Below are positions 28,857 through 37,530 of a stretch of DNA of 64,000 bases, piece after piece. Origin of the DNA: DALYDD01 sp031973395 (lineage in GTDB: Bacteria > Patescibacteriota > Minisyncoccia > Phycocordibacterales > CAIZLB01); assembly GCA_031973395.1 (NCBI GenBank), contig DALYDD010000002.1, positions 15,379-79,378 on the forward strand, given 5' to 3'. Positions within the stretch are counted from its first letter, which is position 1. Every line of letters starts with the position of its first letter. The notes below the pieces were generated by a model. The model saw only the letters and a list, made by a program, of their open reading frames with translations. It was not told the DNA's origin and made no database searches. The position numbers and the translations under genes were made by a program.

Positions 28857-28903
28857 GTTTGTTTTGATTGCCGATTTAAATTTCCGAAGAAAATCGAGGG
28901 TGA

Positions 28904-29209
28904 CTATGCAGAGAGACCTTCAACTGCTTCATCCAAGCTTTTCATCTGATCTGATTTAGCACCGTCTGGTTCTTTGATGCGGACACTGATATTCGCCTGA
29001 TGTTTCTTACCGAAAGCTTTCATGATTGTTCTGATTGCTTGTGCGGTATGACCATCACGGCCAATAATCTTTCCCATATCCGCAGGATTGACTGTAAGCT
29101 CAACGAGAACGCCGAGATTATCGACTGTTCTAGATGTCGTCACACCATCGGGATATTCCACGAGTGATTTTACGATGTACTCGAGAAACTGCTGTTCTGT
29201 ATCGGTCAT
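28904..29209 (-). CDS. khpA: KH-domain RNA-binding protein KhpA
   Basis: A 101-residue single KH domain protein of the KhpA/YlqC family, which binds RNA and in Gram-positive bacteria pairs with KhpB. The GxxG loop is GRDGHTAQAIRTIM after MGKIIGRDG. Its place between rpsP and trmD is conserved widely. A TATAAT box (TGGTATAAT) at 29259-29264 would give it a separate promoter with a 40-nt leader that contains small inverted repeats. The last 15 residues are an extra acidic-hydrophobic tail. Confidence 0.93.
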   Translation of the reverse strand: MTDTEQQFLEYIVKSLVEYPDGVTTSRTVDNLGVLVELTVNPADMGKIIGRDGHTAQAIRTIMKAFGKKHQANISVRIKEPDGAKSDQMKSLDEAVEGLSA

Positions 29210-29258
29210 ATGATTATATAAATTTTAATACTAACGCTTAAGTTAGCTAACGTAATTC

Positions 29259-29267
29259 ATTATACCA
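29259..29267 (-). promoter_or_regulatory. Extended -10 upstream of khpA
   Basis: Minus-strand TGGTATAAT fits TGnTATAAT exactly. The start would lie about 43 nt before the khpA ATG at 29209, a normal leader in contrast to many genes here. Confidence 0.55.
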
Positions 29268-29333
29268 CAAAAAAGCTTTGCAAGGAATAATATCCACAGC
29301 CAAGGCTACATAGAAGGCTGGAACCCAGAACCC

Positions 29334-29636
29334 CTACGCAGCTGGAGCTTCTTCTTTCTTTGGAGGAGATTTTCGAGGAAGAACGTTTTTCTTTTTGGCC
29401 TTGATGATATTGTGGGCAACCAAAAGATTATGAGCAGTATCAGAAGTCTGGACGCCTTTGCTTAGCCAATATTCTACTCGGTCCTTATGGATGATTGTTC
29501 CGTCTTTTCGGAAATCATGTGAGCCGAGGATTTCTTTGGCGTTGCCACTTCGTGCCGCTTCTTTATGCTCAATTAAAACCAGTCGAAATGACGGGTCGTT
29601 TTTCTTTCCTACTCTCTGTAGTCGAATCTTTAACAT
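29334..29636 (-). CDS. rpsP: 30S ribosomal protein S16
   Basis: A 100-residue S16: MLKIRLQRVGKKNDPSFRLV is the typical start, followed by IIHKDRVEYWLSKGVQTSDT and a basic tail ending PPKKEEAPAA. The start at 29636 is the normal one; the open frame runs up to 29777 but that part is antisense to rnr and not family-like. An extended -10 (TGTTAGCAT) ends 8 nt before the ATG. It heads the rpsP-khpA-trmD cluster and is divergent from rnr, 77 bp away. Confidence 0.97.
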   Translation of the reverse strand: MLKIRLQRVGKKNDPSFRLVLIEHKEAARSGNAKEILGSHDFRKDGTIIHKDRVEYWLSKGVQTSDTAHNLLVAHNIIKAKKKNVLPRKSPPKKEEAPAA

Positions 29637-29644
29637 AGGAATGT

Positions 29645-29653
29645 ATGCTAACA
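29645..29653 (-). promoter_or_regulatory. Extended -10 of rpsP, near-leaderless
   Basis: Minus-strand TGTTAGCAT (TGnTAnnnT) ends 8 nt before the rpsP ATG. Confidence 0.55.
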
Positions 29654-29696
29654 GAAAGTGTTGGATTGTGCAATATTTCCAAAACACCCCGTTCCC

Positions 29697-29705
29697 TGTT
29701 ACTAT
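29697..29705 (+). promoter_or_regulatory. Extended -10 of rnr, near-leaderless
   Basis: TGTTACTAT (TGnTAnnnT) ends 8 nt before the rnr ATG at 29714. It mirrors the rpsP promoter on the other strand, so both divergent genes are read from a 77-bp gap. Confidence 0.55.
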
Positions 29706-29713
29706 GTTAGATA

Positions 29714-31987
29714 ATGAATAATCTAAATAACGGCCGCAACAGTGGCAATGGCAGCAGTAAGTGGGAGCGAGGTACAATTTCTATCAATGCAAAGGGTAAA
29801 GGGTTTGTTCGCCTTGATTCGAGAGCTAAGATGGGCCGCGAGGGCGATGTTCCAGTTCAGCCAGAAGATATCGGCAAGGCATTTCCTGGAGATACTGTAG
29901 ATGTGGAATTATACAGCGGTTTTCGCGGCATGGAGCACGCTTGCGTGATGGAAGTAGTAGAGCAGAAAAAAGATTCTTTCGTTGGAACCCTGGTAACTGA
30001 CCCAACGAAGCCTGATGCCCTCTTTTTTGAACCAGATGATAAGCGCACACAGGTTTTGTTTGAAGTTTTTAAAAAAGATTTTACACCAGAGATTACGGGG
30101 GCTTTGAAATTAGGAGCAAAAGAGAGTGATCTAAAAGTTCAGGTAAAGCTAAAAGACTGGGTTCGCCTTCCGCACGAAGTGAGTCGGCAAACACGAGACG
30201 ACAAGAGAAATCGCGAAAGATTTGAGCGAGACCAAGCCGAAAGAACCGGCGCTCCAAATAAAGGCGCAAACACTGACGGCGAAACCGCATTGGATTTTTC
30301 TACCATCCGACTTGCGACAGGAACTATCATCAAAGTCATTGGTGAAAAAGGCAAAAATAATACCGAAATGGAGGCCATCGTACTCGAGCGAGGGTTCGAT
30401 ACAACACACCGGGCCGAAGTGATCAAAGACGCTGAAAAAGCCGCCGCTGAACATAGCCAAATCACAGACGCAGAGCTGGCGAAGCGTCGCGACATGCGAG
30501 GTATTTTCACTTGTACCATCGACCCATTCGATGCCAAAGATTTCGATGACGCCCTCTCGATCCGTCCTGCAACCGCGGATCAGAAATCACAATTCCCTAC
30601 TGCCGAATATGAAATCGGTGTCCACATCGCAGATGTTTCTCATTTTGTCCGTGAAAAAACAATTCTCGACGAAGAAGCCCGCAAAAGAGCTTTTTCCGTA
30701 TACCTCGTCGATCGAACCATCCCTATGCTCCCTTCTGTTTTATCAAATGGTGCATGTAGTCTAAATCCTCACGAAGACCGTTTTGCCTTTTCCGCTATTT
30801 TCATCGTGACAAAGAACGGAGCTATTTTGGATAAATGGTTTGGACGCACAATCATTCATTCCGACAAGCGTTTTACCTATGAAAATGCCCAGGAAATCCT
30901 CACCGAGAATCTCGCAATTGACTGCAATAGCACAGAAATAGATAAGCTTGCTTGGACAAATATTGCTGAGATTGATACCGCGAGTACAGATTCAAAGCCT
31001 GGCGCATATGCCCGCGAGCTCCTCGAAATGAATCGCATTGCCAAGATATATTTGAAGGAAAAAAGAGAGCAAGGCGCGATCGATTTCGAAACCACAGAGA
31101 TTAAATTTAAATTGGATGAAGATGGTCGCCCTATCGAGGTGTACAAAAAAGAGCGTATCGATACCCATCGCCTCGTCGAGGAATTTATGCTCCTTGCCAA
31201 TCGTGAAGTTGCCAAATTTATTCAGGATAAAAATAAAACAGGTACACAGGAACGCCCTGCCGTCTACCGCGTTCACGATAAGCCGGACCCTGATCGTATC
31301 AAGGAACTCGGGCTCTATGTTCGAGCACTTGGTTTTGACTTCCCTGTCGATGAAAAAAATGCAAACAAGATAACTCCGAAGCAAATTCAGAGCCTGCTTG
31401 CTGAGGTCGCTGGTACGCCACAGGAAACCATGATCAAAATCTCGACACTACGATCTATGGCTAAGGCGATTTATGCCACACATGATCTCGGACATTTTGG
31501 TCTTGCATACGATCACTACACGCATTTCACTTCCCCTATCAGACGATACCCAGACCTCATGGTGCACCGCGTCTTGCAAATGGTTCTCGATGGCAAAACT
31601 GTGGCAAATCAAGATGGGCCAATGTATGAAAAAATCTGCGCCGATTCTACACGACGCGAAATTGAAGCCGCAGACGCGGAGCGAGCGAGCGTGAAATACA
31701 AGCAAGTTGAATTTATGCTCGATAAAGTCGGCCAAGAATTCGATGTTACCGTTTCAGGTATTTCAGATTTCGGTATGTTCGTCCAAGAACCAGAAGCAAT
31801 GGCAGAAGGTTTGATCCGTCTCACAAATTTGAAGCCGGAAGATTTCTATACTGTGGATGCAAAGAATTTCAAAATTGTCGGTGAGCGTACAAAAAAAGAA
31901 TTCCATATTGGAGATGTCTTACATGTACGATTAGAGACAGCAGATTTGGAAAATAAGATGCTCGGATTCTTGATTTTGGAAAAATAA
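29714..31987 (+). CDS. rnr: Ribonuclease R (RNB family 3'-5' exoribonuclease)
   Basis: Degrades structured RNA from the 3' end. The 757-residue protein has an N-terminal cold-shock-like OB domain (RGTISINAKGKGFVRL, about 20-90), the RNB catalytic domain with CTIDPFDAKDFDDALSI (the metal-binding Asp cluster near 272-288) and HFGLAYDHYTHFTSPIRRYPD, and a C-terminal S1 domain (FDVTVSGISDFGMFVQ). It lacks a long basic C-terminal tail. An acidic/basic insert near residues 145-185 separates the OB domains. Start at ATG 29714 agrees with the promoter at 29697. Confidence 0.96.
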   Translation: MNNLNNGRNSGNGSSKWERGTISINAKGKGFVRLDSRAKMGREGDVPVQPEDIGKAFPGDTVDVELYSGFRGMEHACVMEVVEQKKDSFVGTLVTDPTKPDALFFEPDDKRTQVLFEVFKKDFTPEITGALKLGAKESDLKVQVKLKDWVRLPHEVSRQTRDDKRNRERFERDQAERTGAPNKGANTDGETALDFSTIRLATGTIIKVIGEKGKNNTEMEAIVLERGFDTTHRAEVIKDAEKAAAEHSQITDAELAKRRDMRGIFTCTIDPFDAKDFDDALSIRPATADQKSQFPTAEYEIGVHIADVSHFVREKTILDEEARKRAFSVYLVDRTIPMLPSVLSNGACSLNPHEDRFAFSAIFIVTKNGAILDKWFGRTIIHSDKRFTYENAQEILTENLAIDCNSTEIDKLAWTNIAEIDTASTDSKPGAYARELLEMNRIAKIYLKEKREQGAIDFETTEIKFKLDEDGRPIEVYKKERIDTHRLVEEFMLLANREVAKFIQDKNKTGTQERPAVYRVHDKPDPDRIKELGLYVRALGFDFPVDEKNANKITPKQIQSLLAEVAGTPQETMIKISTLRSMAKAIYATHDLGHFGLAYDHYTHFTSPIRRYPDLMVHRVLQMVLDGKTVANQDGPMYEKICADSTRREIEAADAERASVKYKQVEFMLDKVGQEFDVTVSGISDFGMFVQEPEAMAEGLIRLTNLKPEDFYTVDAKNFKIVGERTKKEFHIGDVLHVRLETADLENKMLGFLILEK

Positions 31988-32069
31988 TTTAAGCACCATT
32001 GCTAATTTAGGCATTTTGCAGGTACAAAAATACGCGCAGGTATTTTGCGCGATTTTAAAAACTGAACCA

Positions 32070-32086
32070 AGGGGCCACGGACCCCT
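32070..32086 (-). terminator. Possible terminator of islet gene I4
   Basis: Short AGGGG/CCCCT stem with an imperfect extension, followed on the minus strand by GGTTCAGTTTTT. Weaker than the other islet terminators and about 90 bp after the I4 stop. Confidence 0.4.
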
Positions 32087-32173
32087 GCTGATGACTGTCG
32101 CCTTTCGAGGGTAAGGCGAGCCATGCAGCAGGAGCCGCAGCAATTCTTTGGGGTGATGCAGGGGGGGCGGAGG

Positions 32174-32455
32174 TTATCCGGCGGCGAACACTGCAGCAGA
32201 AGAAACAGGGGGTTGAACCGACCTGCCCTTCGGCAAGTGCTCCATTGCCCTTCTGATGAGCGCTTCACCGATTTTCGGGCCAGGCTTCATGTTTTTCCAT
32301 GCCTGGCGTTCGTTTGCTCTCCATTGCCATGAGCACTCAGTGCTAAGGCGGGCAGGAGTGCGTGTCACCGACGCTTTCACAGCGGCGGTGATGATGGTTT
32401 CGAGACGGCCTTCAAGGACTACGCCGCCACCAGTGGTCATACGATACAGTTTCAT
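32174..32455 (-). CDS. Orphan protein I4, GC-rich islet gene
   Basis: A 93-residue protein beginning MKLYRMTTGGGVVLEGRLE and followed by IITAAVKASVTRTPARLS and a basic region (RANERQAWKNMKPGPKIGEA). I know no family for it. The surrounding DNA (about 32040-32560) is visibly richer in G+C than rnr and smc. The opposite strand is also open (32256-32534), so the strand is uncertain; I prefer minus because the product looks more natural and the start codon follows an AT-rich stretch. A strong hairpin lies upstream at 32484-32513. Confidence 0.42.
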   Translation of the reverse strand: MKLYRMTTGGGVVLEGRLETIITAAVKASVTRTPARLSTECSWQWRANERQAWKNMKPGPKIGEALIRRAMEHLPKGRSVQPPVSSAAVFAAG

Positions 32456-32483
32456 ATATGTTGGGTCAAAGGACTACTTGAAT

Positions 32484-32513
32484 GTAAGCATGACTGCGGG
32501 TCTCCACGACCCC
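32484..32513. terminator. Hairpin upstream of I4
   Basis: CTGCGGG/CCCGCAG stem followed by CTTTTG on the plus strand. If I4 is on the minus strand this lies in its 5' region; if instead a plus-strand gene exists here, it would be that gene's terminator. Confidence 0.45.
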
Positions 32514-32735
32514 GCAGCTTTTGTGGCGCGATGAAATCAGTACACGCGCCAGCTGTTTTGGTAATCCGAGCCGTCGTCTGACGGATCGAAGTGGAATAAA
32601 TGCTTACTTCCCTCTATAAAGGATTCAAGGTTGTCCAATTGGCAATTCTAAACCATTTGACAAAACTGTCAATATATTTTTTAAATCAATTTTATATGCG
32701 AAAAAAACACGCCAAAATAGCCTTATAATTAGCCG
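32514..32735. other. Intergenic stretch before smc
   Basis: About 220 bp between the islet hairpin and the end of smc; the part after 32620 returns to AT-rich composition. No gene seen. Confidence 0.5.
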
Positions 32736-35033
32736 CTATTTAGCGACTGCCAAGGCATCATCAAAAGCAATGGAAAGAAGTTTAGAGAAGCCTTCCTTGC
32801 CCATGGTAACCCCGTAAATAACTCCCGCTCGAGACATCGTCTCTCGATTATGAGTGATCAAAATAAGTTGTGAATGTTTTGAAAGAGATTCGATCATATC
32901 GCCATAGCGCCTTGAATTCGCTTCATCGAGCGCAGCATCTGTTTCATCCAAAATAATAAATGGCGGTGGATTCACTTGTGACATTGCGAAAAGCAAAGCA
33001 ATTGAAGTTAGAGCACGCTCGCCACCAGAAAGCATCATTAAGCCTTTTGTGCGCTTATGCGGCAAAGAAACTTGAATCTCAATCCCCTCTTGGATTTCAA
33101 CTTGATCATCGTCGCCAGAATCTTCATCATCTTCACCAGCATAATCTTCATCTGTAATTTCAGTCAGTCGGCGACGTTTGCGTTTTTCCTCTTTTACTAA
33201 TTCGAGACCCGCCCCACCTCCACCAAACATCAGATTGAAAAAGGTATTGAATTCTTTATTAATTTTTTGAATACCATCACTAAATAATTCAGCGAGTTTT
33301 CCAACCAAATCATCAATGAGCTTTTGCAAACTTTCTGTTGCTTTGACCAAATCCTCCAATTCGCGCGCGAGAAAGAGATCTCGTTCTTCGGTATCTTTAT
33401 ATTCTTTCATGACATCTTCACCTCCTCCTCCACCCATTTCTTCGAGGCGGATTTTTACTTTTTCAATTGCGCGACGTCGATCAGTTTGTACAGGGCGAGG
33501 ATCGAGTAATTCTTGCGCGACACTTTCATATTGCATGGCTGCCCTACCCACAAGCATCGCACCCTCTTCGAGCTCACGATTAAAATCCGCTTGTTCAACT
33601 GCGAGACGTTCTGCCTCAGATTTCAAATTCTTCAATTCGCTATGCAATTCGTTTTGGCGAGACATGATAGTGAGAACCGCTTTTTCGGCTTCAACATTCT
33701 TATCTTTTTCCTTTTCAATTTCATTTTTGATTGCTCCATAATCAGCATCGAGCTTTGATTCTCGCTCACCGATGGCGACGATATCTTTTTCCACTTCTTT
33801 GATCCTACTTGTCACCCGAGCAATTTCATTTTCCTCATCACTAGTATCGACATCTGTATGCGAACTATGTGTTTCTATAAATTGTGAAAGAGATGCGGAC
33901 ACCGCGGCGAGACCTTCTTTGATTTGAGACAAATCATTTGATTGCTGCAAATCCGCAAGTCGCCTAGAGGCACCCGAAAAAGCTTGCTCCACTTCTTTGA
34001 AATAAATCTGACGAGTATTTGTTTCTGCAGCATCTTTGTGCTTCTTCTCTATGATTTTGCCTAGATAACTGACCTCCCCCTCCAATCGTCCGATCTCTCG
34101 CATCAAATTATCTTTTTCGAACCGAGCGGTACGCAAAGATTGTTCCAATTCGAGAAGCTGATTTGTTTTGCTCGTCTGGCCACTATTATTTTCATTTGCT
34201 GCAAGTGTTTTTCGATATTCTGCGAGATCCGCTTCGAGTTTTGCCAATTCTGCCCGAGGCGCCTGTTCTGATTCTGTAATGCGCTTTTTCTCATGAGAAA
34301 GATATGCGCTTTCATGCGCGAAATATAATTGATATTGCGCGACAAGCTCAGTGCGTAACTGTTCCGCCTTTTCTATTTTCTCAACTTGCTTACGCAAAAA
34401 CTTCAAATGCGGTGCCAGTTCCCGTCGTTGCAATTCGATCTCCTTGATATGCTCCGCCGTTTTTGCGAGCTTCTTTTCGCTTTCTTCTTTTTTATATTGA
34501 TATACTTTGAGACCAAGTGCGTCCTCGATCATTTCTTTTCTTTCTTTTGTAGAAGAAGAAAGAAGTCTATCCGCCTCGCCTTGAGAAATAATATGATGTC
34601 CTGACGCACCGATATTTGCATTAGCCAAAAGCTCCGTAATATCGCGAAGCCTAACTGCTGTTCCATTGATAAAATATTCATTGACACCATCTCTGTGCAC
34701 CGTTCGCTCTATACCCACCTCATCGAAATCTACATTGAACATTCGTGCTCCGTCATGACCATGCGGCGAATTATCAAAAACCAATTTCACACTTGCACGG
34801 TTAGCGCGCGGCGAATCCTTGCCCCCGTTGAAAATTAAGTCCTCACCCTTTTTACCTCGCAAACTTTTGATGGATTGCTCACCGAGCACAAAACGAAAAC
34901 TTTCAGCCACATTTGATTTTCCCGAACCGTTTGGGCCCACAATCGCGGTAATCGGGTGATCGAATTTGAGATCTGCTCTTTTGGCAAAACTTTTAAAACC
35001 ATTGATTTCGAGGGATTTGAGCTTGAGCTGCAT
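32736..35033 (-). CDS. smc: Short SMC-family chromosome partition ATPase
   Basis: SMC proteins compact and segregate chromosomes. The ends are classical: Walker A IVGPNGSGKSN (near 31-41), the Q-loop region with GEQSIKSLRG, signature LSGGERALTS (668-677) and Walker B FIILDETDAALDE (near 692-704). But the protein is only 765 residues against about 1150-1200 for bacterial SMC. The middle (about 360-410: QQSNDLSQIKEGL onward) is ordinary helix with an STT/D-rich patch and shows no glycine-containing hinge domain, and the coiled-coil arms are short. An acidic insert (DEDYAGEDDEDSGDDDQ) precedes the signature. RecN or MukB-like assignment fits less well. It is followed upstream by rnc on the same strand. 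Confidence 0.85.
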   Translation of the reverse strand: MQLKLKSLEINGFKSFAKRADLKFDHPITAIVGPNGSGKSNVAESFRFVLGEQSIKSLRGKKGEDLIFNGGKDSPRANRASVKLVFDNSPHGHDGARMFNVDFDEVGIERTVHRDGVNEYFINGTAVRLRDITELLANANIGASGHHIISQGEADRLLSSSTKERKEMIEDALGLKVYQYKKEESEKKLAKTAEHIKEIELQRRELAPHLKFLRKQVEKIEKAEQLRTELVAQYQLYFAHESAYLSHEKKRITESEQAPRAELAKLEADLAEYRKTLAANENNSGQTSKTNQLLELEQSLRTARFEKDNLMREIGRLEGEVSYLGKIIEKKHKDAAETNTRQIYFKEVEQAFSGASRRLADLQQSNDLSQIKEGLAAVSASLSQFIETHSSHTDVDTSDEENEIARVTSRIKEVEKDIVAIGERESKLDADYGAIKNEIEKEKDKNVEAEKAVLTIMSRQNELHSELKNLKSEAERLAVEQADFNRELEEGAMLVGRAAMQYESVAQELLDPRPVQTDRRRAIEKVKIRLEEMGGGGGEDVMKEYKDTEERDLFLARELEDLVKATESLQKLIDDLVGKLAELFSDGIQKINKEFNTFFNLMFGGGGAGLELVKEEKRKRRRLTEITDEDYAGEDDEDSGDDDQVEIQEGIEIQVSLPHKRTKGLMMLSGGERALTSIALLFAMSQVNPPPFIILDETDAALDEANSRRYGDMIESLSKHSQLILITHNRETMSRAGVIYGVTMGKEGFSKLLSIAFDDALAVAK

Positions 35034-35065
35034 GTAGGCTCTATTTTAGCAGAATTTTCCTGTAA

Positions 35066-35147
35066 AAAACACCAATATATATTCCAGAGCGTATCCGCAG
35101 ACACGAAGTGTCGAGGACTTTAGCGATGGAATATATCTTGGTGTTTT
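35066..35147 (-). terminator. Long hairpin B between rnc and smc
   Basis: Arms 35066-35086 and 35127-35147 pair at 20 of 21 positions across a 40-bp spacer that itself contains GACACGAAGTGTC. The right arm overlaps the rnc stop codon; on the minus strand the left arm ends in GTGTTTTTTAC. It looks like a terminator with an elaborated loop, similar in design but not in sequence to hairpin A. Confidence 0.7.
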
Positions 35148-35898
35148 ACCACCCCTTCACTTCCAAACCTTTCTCGGCAGCCATTTGCTCAGCCTCTTGT
35201 TTAGACTTTCCTTCTCCGCTGGCAATGTGTTCAGAGCCGAAGNNNNNNNNNNCTAACTCAGCAGCGATCTGATATTTTTTGCGCACTGCAATTTCATCAT
35301 CACCGATCATAACTGATACAACGAAAACTTTATTATGGTCCGGACCTTGTTCACGGAGCAGTTTATACGAAGGCGTAACACCTGTATGTTCCTGCGCTGC
35401 TTCTTGGAATTTACTTTTACTGTCAATAAAGCTTTCATTCGCCACAATATCATCGATAAGTGGCAAGATACATGAAGCTACAAATTTTTCCGCAATCTCA
35501 AATCCTTGATCTAAATATACAGCTCCCACAAACGCTTCGAATGTATTAGCAAGAATAAATTGTCGCGCACGGCCCGTATCTTTTGCTTCACCTTTTGATA
35601 GGAGTAAAAAAGCATTCATGCCGAGTTTCGTAGCGGCATCCGATAGAGTATTTGTATTCACGAGAGATGATCGATATGCCGTCAAATCGCCTTCTTTATT
35701 TTGAGGAAATTTTTCATATAAAAAATGCGTCACTGCGAGCTCCAAAACGGCATCACCTAGGAATTCGAGGCGCTCATTATGATCAATCCCAAGGCCACGA
35801 TGCTCATTTAGATATGAACGGTGAGTAAAGGCCTGTTTCAAAAGGTTCTTATCTTTAAACTCTATTCCCGTGCTTTGTTCAAATACTTCGAAATTCAT
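35146..35898 (-). CDS. rnc: Ribonuclease III, interrupted by an assembly gap
   Basis: Cleaves double-stranded RNA in rRNA and mRNA processing. The signature NERLEFLGDAVLELAVTHFL (near 41-60) holds the catalytic acidic residues, the second acidic site is ANTFEAFVGAVYLDQGF, and the C-terminal dsRNA-binding domain ends GEGKSKQEAEQMAAEKGL. Ten Ns at 35243-35252 fall in the dsRNA-binding domain; the frame happens to be consistent across them. Length of about 250 is normal. The stop codon lies in long hairpin B, whose stem would itself be a double-stranded RNA, which makes autoregulation conceivable but unproven. Confidence 0.94.
   Translation of the reverse strand: MNFEVFEQSTGIEFKDKNLLKQAFTHRSYLNEHRGLGIDHNERLEFLGDAVLELAVTHFLYEKFPQNKEGDLTAYRSSLVNTNTLSDAATKLGMNAFLLLSKGEAKDTGRARQFILANTFEAFVGAVYLDQGFEIAEKFVASCILPLIDDIVANESFIDSKSKFQEAAQEHTGVTPSYKLLREQGPDHNKVFVVSVMIGDDEIAVRKKYQIAAELXXXXFGSEHIASGEGKSKQEAEQMAAEKGLEVKGW
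35243..35252. other. Assembly gap (10 N) inside rnc
   Basis: Ten Ns in the dsRNA-binding domain of RNase III. Confidence 0.99.
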
Positions 35899-35963
35899 AT
35901 TAGTTAGTTACCGCACAATACCATAATTCTAAGGCTGATCAAGCTTGGCCAAGCCAGGCCCCA

Positions 35964-36902
35964 TTAAGCCTCCTGCACCGCCTCTGTCTCGGCCTTTATT
36001 GTATTAGCCTGAAGCAATGCCTGCACCGCCTTCGTTACAATCGGCAAAATATCATTATAAAAATTCAAGATGATAATCTCTTTTATCGGAAACCATTTTG
36101 CATCAGTAAGCCCGCCACTTGTTCCCAAAGTCAAAGGCGTATACTCTGCACGCGCCAAAAAATACGTTACCTGCTTTCGAATTTTTCCTTCTTCTGGATG
36201 AGAAGCTACATATTCATTGAAAGCTAATTCCGAATCAATAGTGATATCAATACCCATTTCTTCTTTGATTTCTCGAATTGTCCCTTCGGTAACACTTTCT
36301 CCTTCTTCTAATTTTCCTTTTGAAAGAGTCCAGTGGCCAAATACATCATGAACCATCGCGAGATAGAATTCACCCTCGTGCTTCGCGTAGACGACAGCGC
36401 CGCCGAGTTTTTTGATCGGCATTTCTTCATACGGTATATCCATCTTCTTCTTTTTCGACTGCGTCGTTTCGTCTTTTCCTGGTTCACCCAATTCTTTGTA
36501 GACCGCACCAAGTACACCGTTTACGAATTTACCCGAAGTCTCACCACCAAACGTTTTGGCCAATTCGATGGCTTCATTGATTGCAACCTTTGCAGGCACT
36601 TCTTTTCTATCTGAAAAAAGAAGCTCATAGAGCCCCAAGCGCAAAACATTTCGATCAACATTGGCGATTTTATTAATCGGCCATTCTGGAGCAGCTTTCT
36701 CGATGATCATATCAAGATCCGCTCTTTTTTTGAGAACACCATCTGCTAATTTTGCCGCGAAAGCAGAGTCACCTAAACCAGGCGCGAATTCTGTAGCGTT
36801 GCGTTGTACAACTTCTGCTATATTATTTTCATTGAGATTACGAAAATCCCACTCGAAGAGTGACTGAAGGACAATTGATCTAGCAAGGTGCCGATTAGCC
36901 AT
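35964..36902 (-). CDS. nusB: NusB fused to a Nudix hydrolase domain
   Basis: A 312-residue two-domain protein. Residues 1-140 are the antitermination factor NusB (MANRHLARSIVLQSLFEWDF; NKIANVDRNVLRLGLYELLF; KVAINEAIELAKTFGGETS; KFVNGVLGAVYKEL). After a charged linker (EPGKDETTQSKKKKM) residues 160-300 are a Nudix domain with a complete Nudix box: GKLEEGESVTEGTI then REIKEEMGI. The Nudix part would hydrolyse a nucleoside diphosphate-linked compound; its substrate is unknown. There is one frame with no stop or shift between the domains, so it is a true fusion in this sequence. Next to rnc on the same strand, 65 bp apart. Confidence 0.93.
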   Translation of the reverse strand: MANRHLARSIVLQSLFEWDFRNLNENNIAEVVQRNATEFAPGLGDSAFAAKLADGVLKKRADLDMIIEKAAPEWPINKIANVDRNVLRLGLYELLFSDRKEVPAKVAINEAIELAKTFGGETSGKFVNGVLGAVYKELGEPGKDETTQSKKKKMDIPYEEMPIKKLGGAVVYAKHEGEFYLAMVHDVFGHWTLSKGKLEEGESVTEGTIREIKEEMGIDITIDSELAFNEYVASHPEEGKIRKQVTYFLARAEYTPLTLGTSGGLTDAKWFPIKEIIILNFYNDILPIVTKAVQALLQANTIKAETEAVQEA

Positions 36903-36976
36903 TTGTATGAGGAACTGTTCCGACTAGAATTTATGAATATTGTTCGAGCGGGTATTTCAGTTTCAGTAATTTAATT

Positions 36977-37008
36977 GTATATGATAAAAACCGTCTGTGC
37001 AACGGTTT
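36977..37008. terminator. Hairpin between nusB and the 37-kb coiled gene
   Basis: GATAAAAACCGT/ACGGTTTTTATC perfect 12-bp stem, 7-nt loop, at about 36979-37009. It ends transcripts of the minus-strand gene at 37046 ahead of nusB. Confidence 0.75.
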
Positions 37009-37045
37009 TTATCAGGCTGTGTATATCTTTTAATTCTAAGAGACC

Positions 37046-37426
37046 CTATCTAGTAGCCCGAGCTTCCTGCAAGCATTTCTGCATAGCAGCAGTTGCCTTG
37101 CCTTGCTCTGTTCTCGCTGCATCAATTTCTTCTTGGATACCATCCTTGGTTGCAGCGCGAAGCCAATTGTTTGCTCGCTGCACTCGAGCTCGTTCTGACT
37201 TACATATACTTCTTGCCCTTTCACCTTCTCTTTTTTCTTCTCTATTTTCTTCCCTCTTTTCCCTAACAGGAACCGTTCCATAAAAACCAGATCGATTCAA
37301 CCCGCTTCCGTATACTCCCGCAACCTGAGTTGTCGCAGCCTCCTGCGATGCCATCATTCTCGATGTCGTAAAATACGCAGAAAAACCAATTATCACCACC
37401 AACACAATTGTCCAAATTATTTTCAT
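37046..37426 (-). CDS. Membrane-anchored or exported basic protein, unknown
   Basis: A 126-residue protein with an N-terminal hydrophobic segment (IIWTIVLVVIIGFSAYF) acting as signal or anchor, then a short Gly/Ser/Tyr linker, a highly charged region alternating Glu and Arg (REKREENREEKREGERARS) and a helical tail with two cysteines (SICKSERARVQ and MQKCLQEAR). I know no family. Followed by a strong terminator, so monocistronic. The ORF on the other strand here is an artefact of the repetitive charged codons. Confidence 0.7.
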   Translation of the reverse strand: MKIIWTIVLVVIIGFSAYFTTSRMMASQEAATTQVAGVYGSGLNRSGFYGTVPVREKREENREEKREGERARSICKSERARVQRANNWLRAATKDGIQEEIDAARTEQGKATAAMQKCLQEARATR

Positions 37427-37530
37427 AAAAAATAAAACGCTTAAATATTAATTACCTTTTATAGTATAGCAAAAAAACTTTCCGTAACGCAGGAGATGAT
37501 ATTTTGTTTATAAACTAGTAATTTTGTAAA

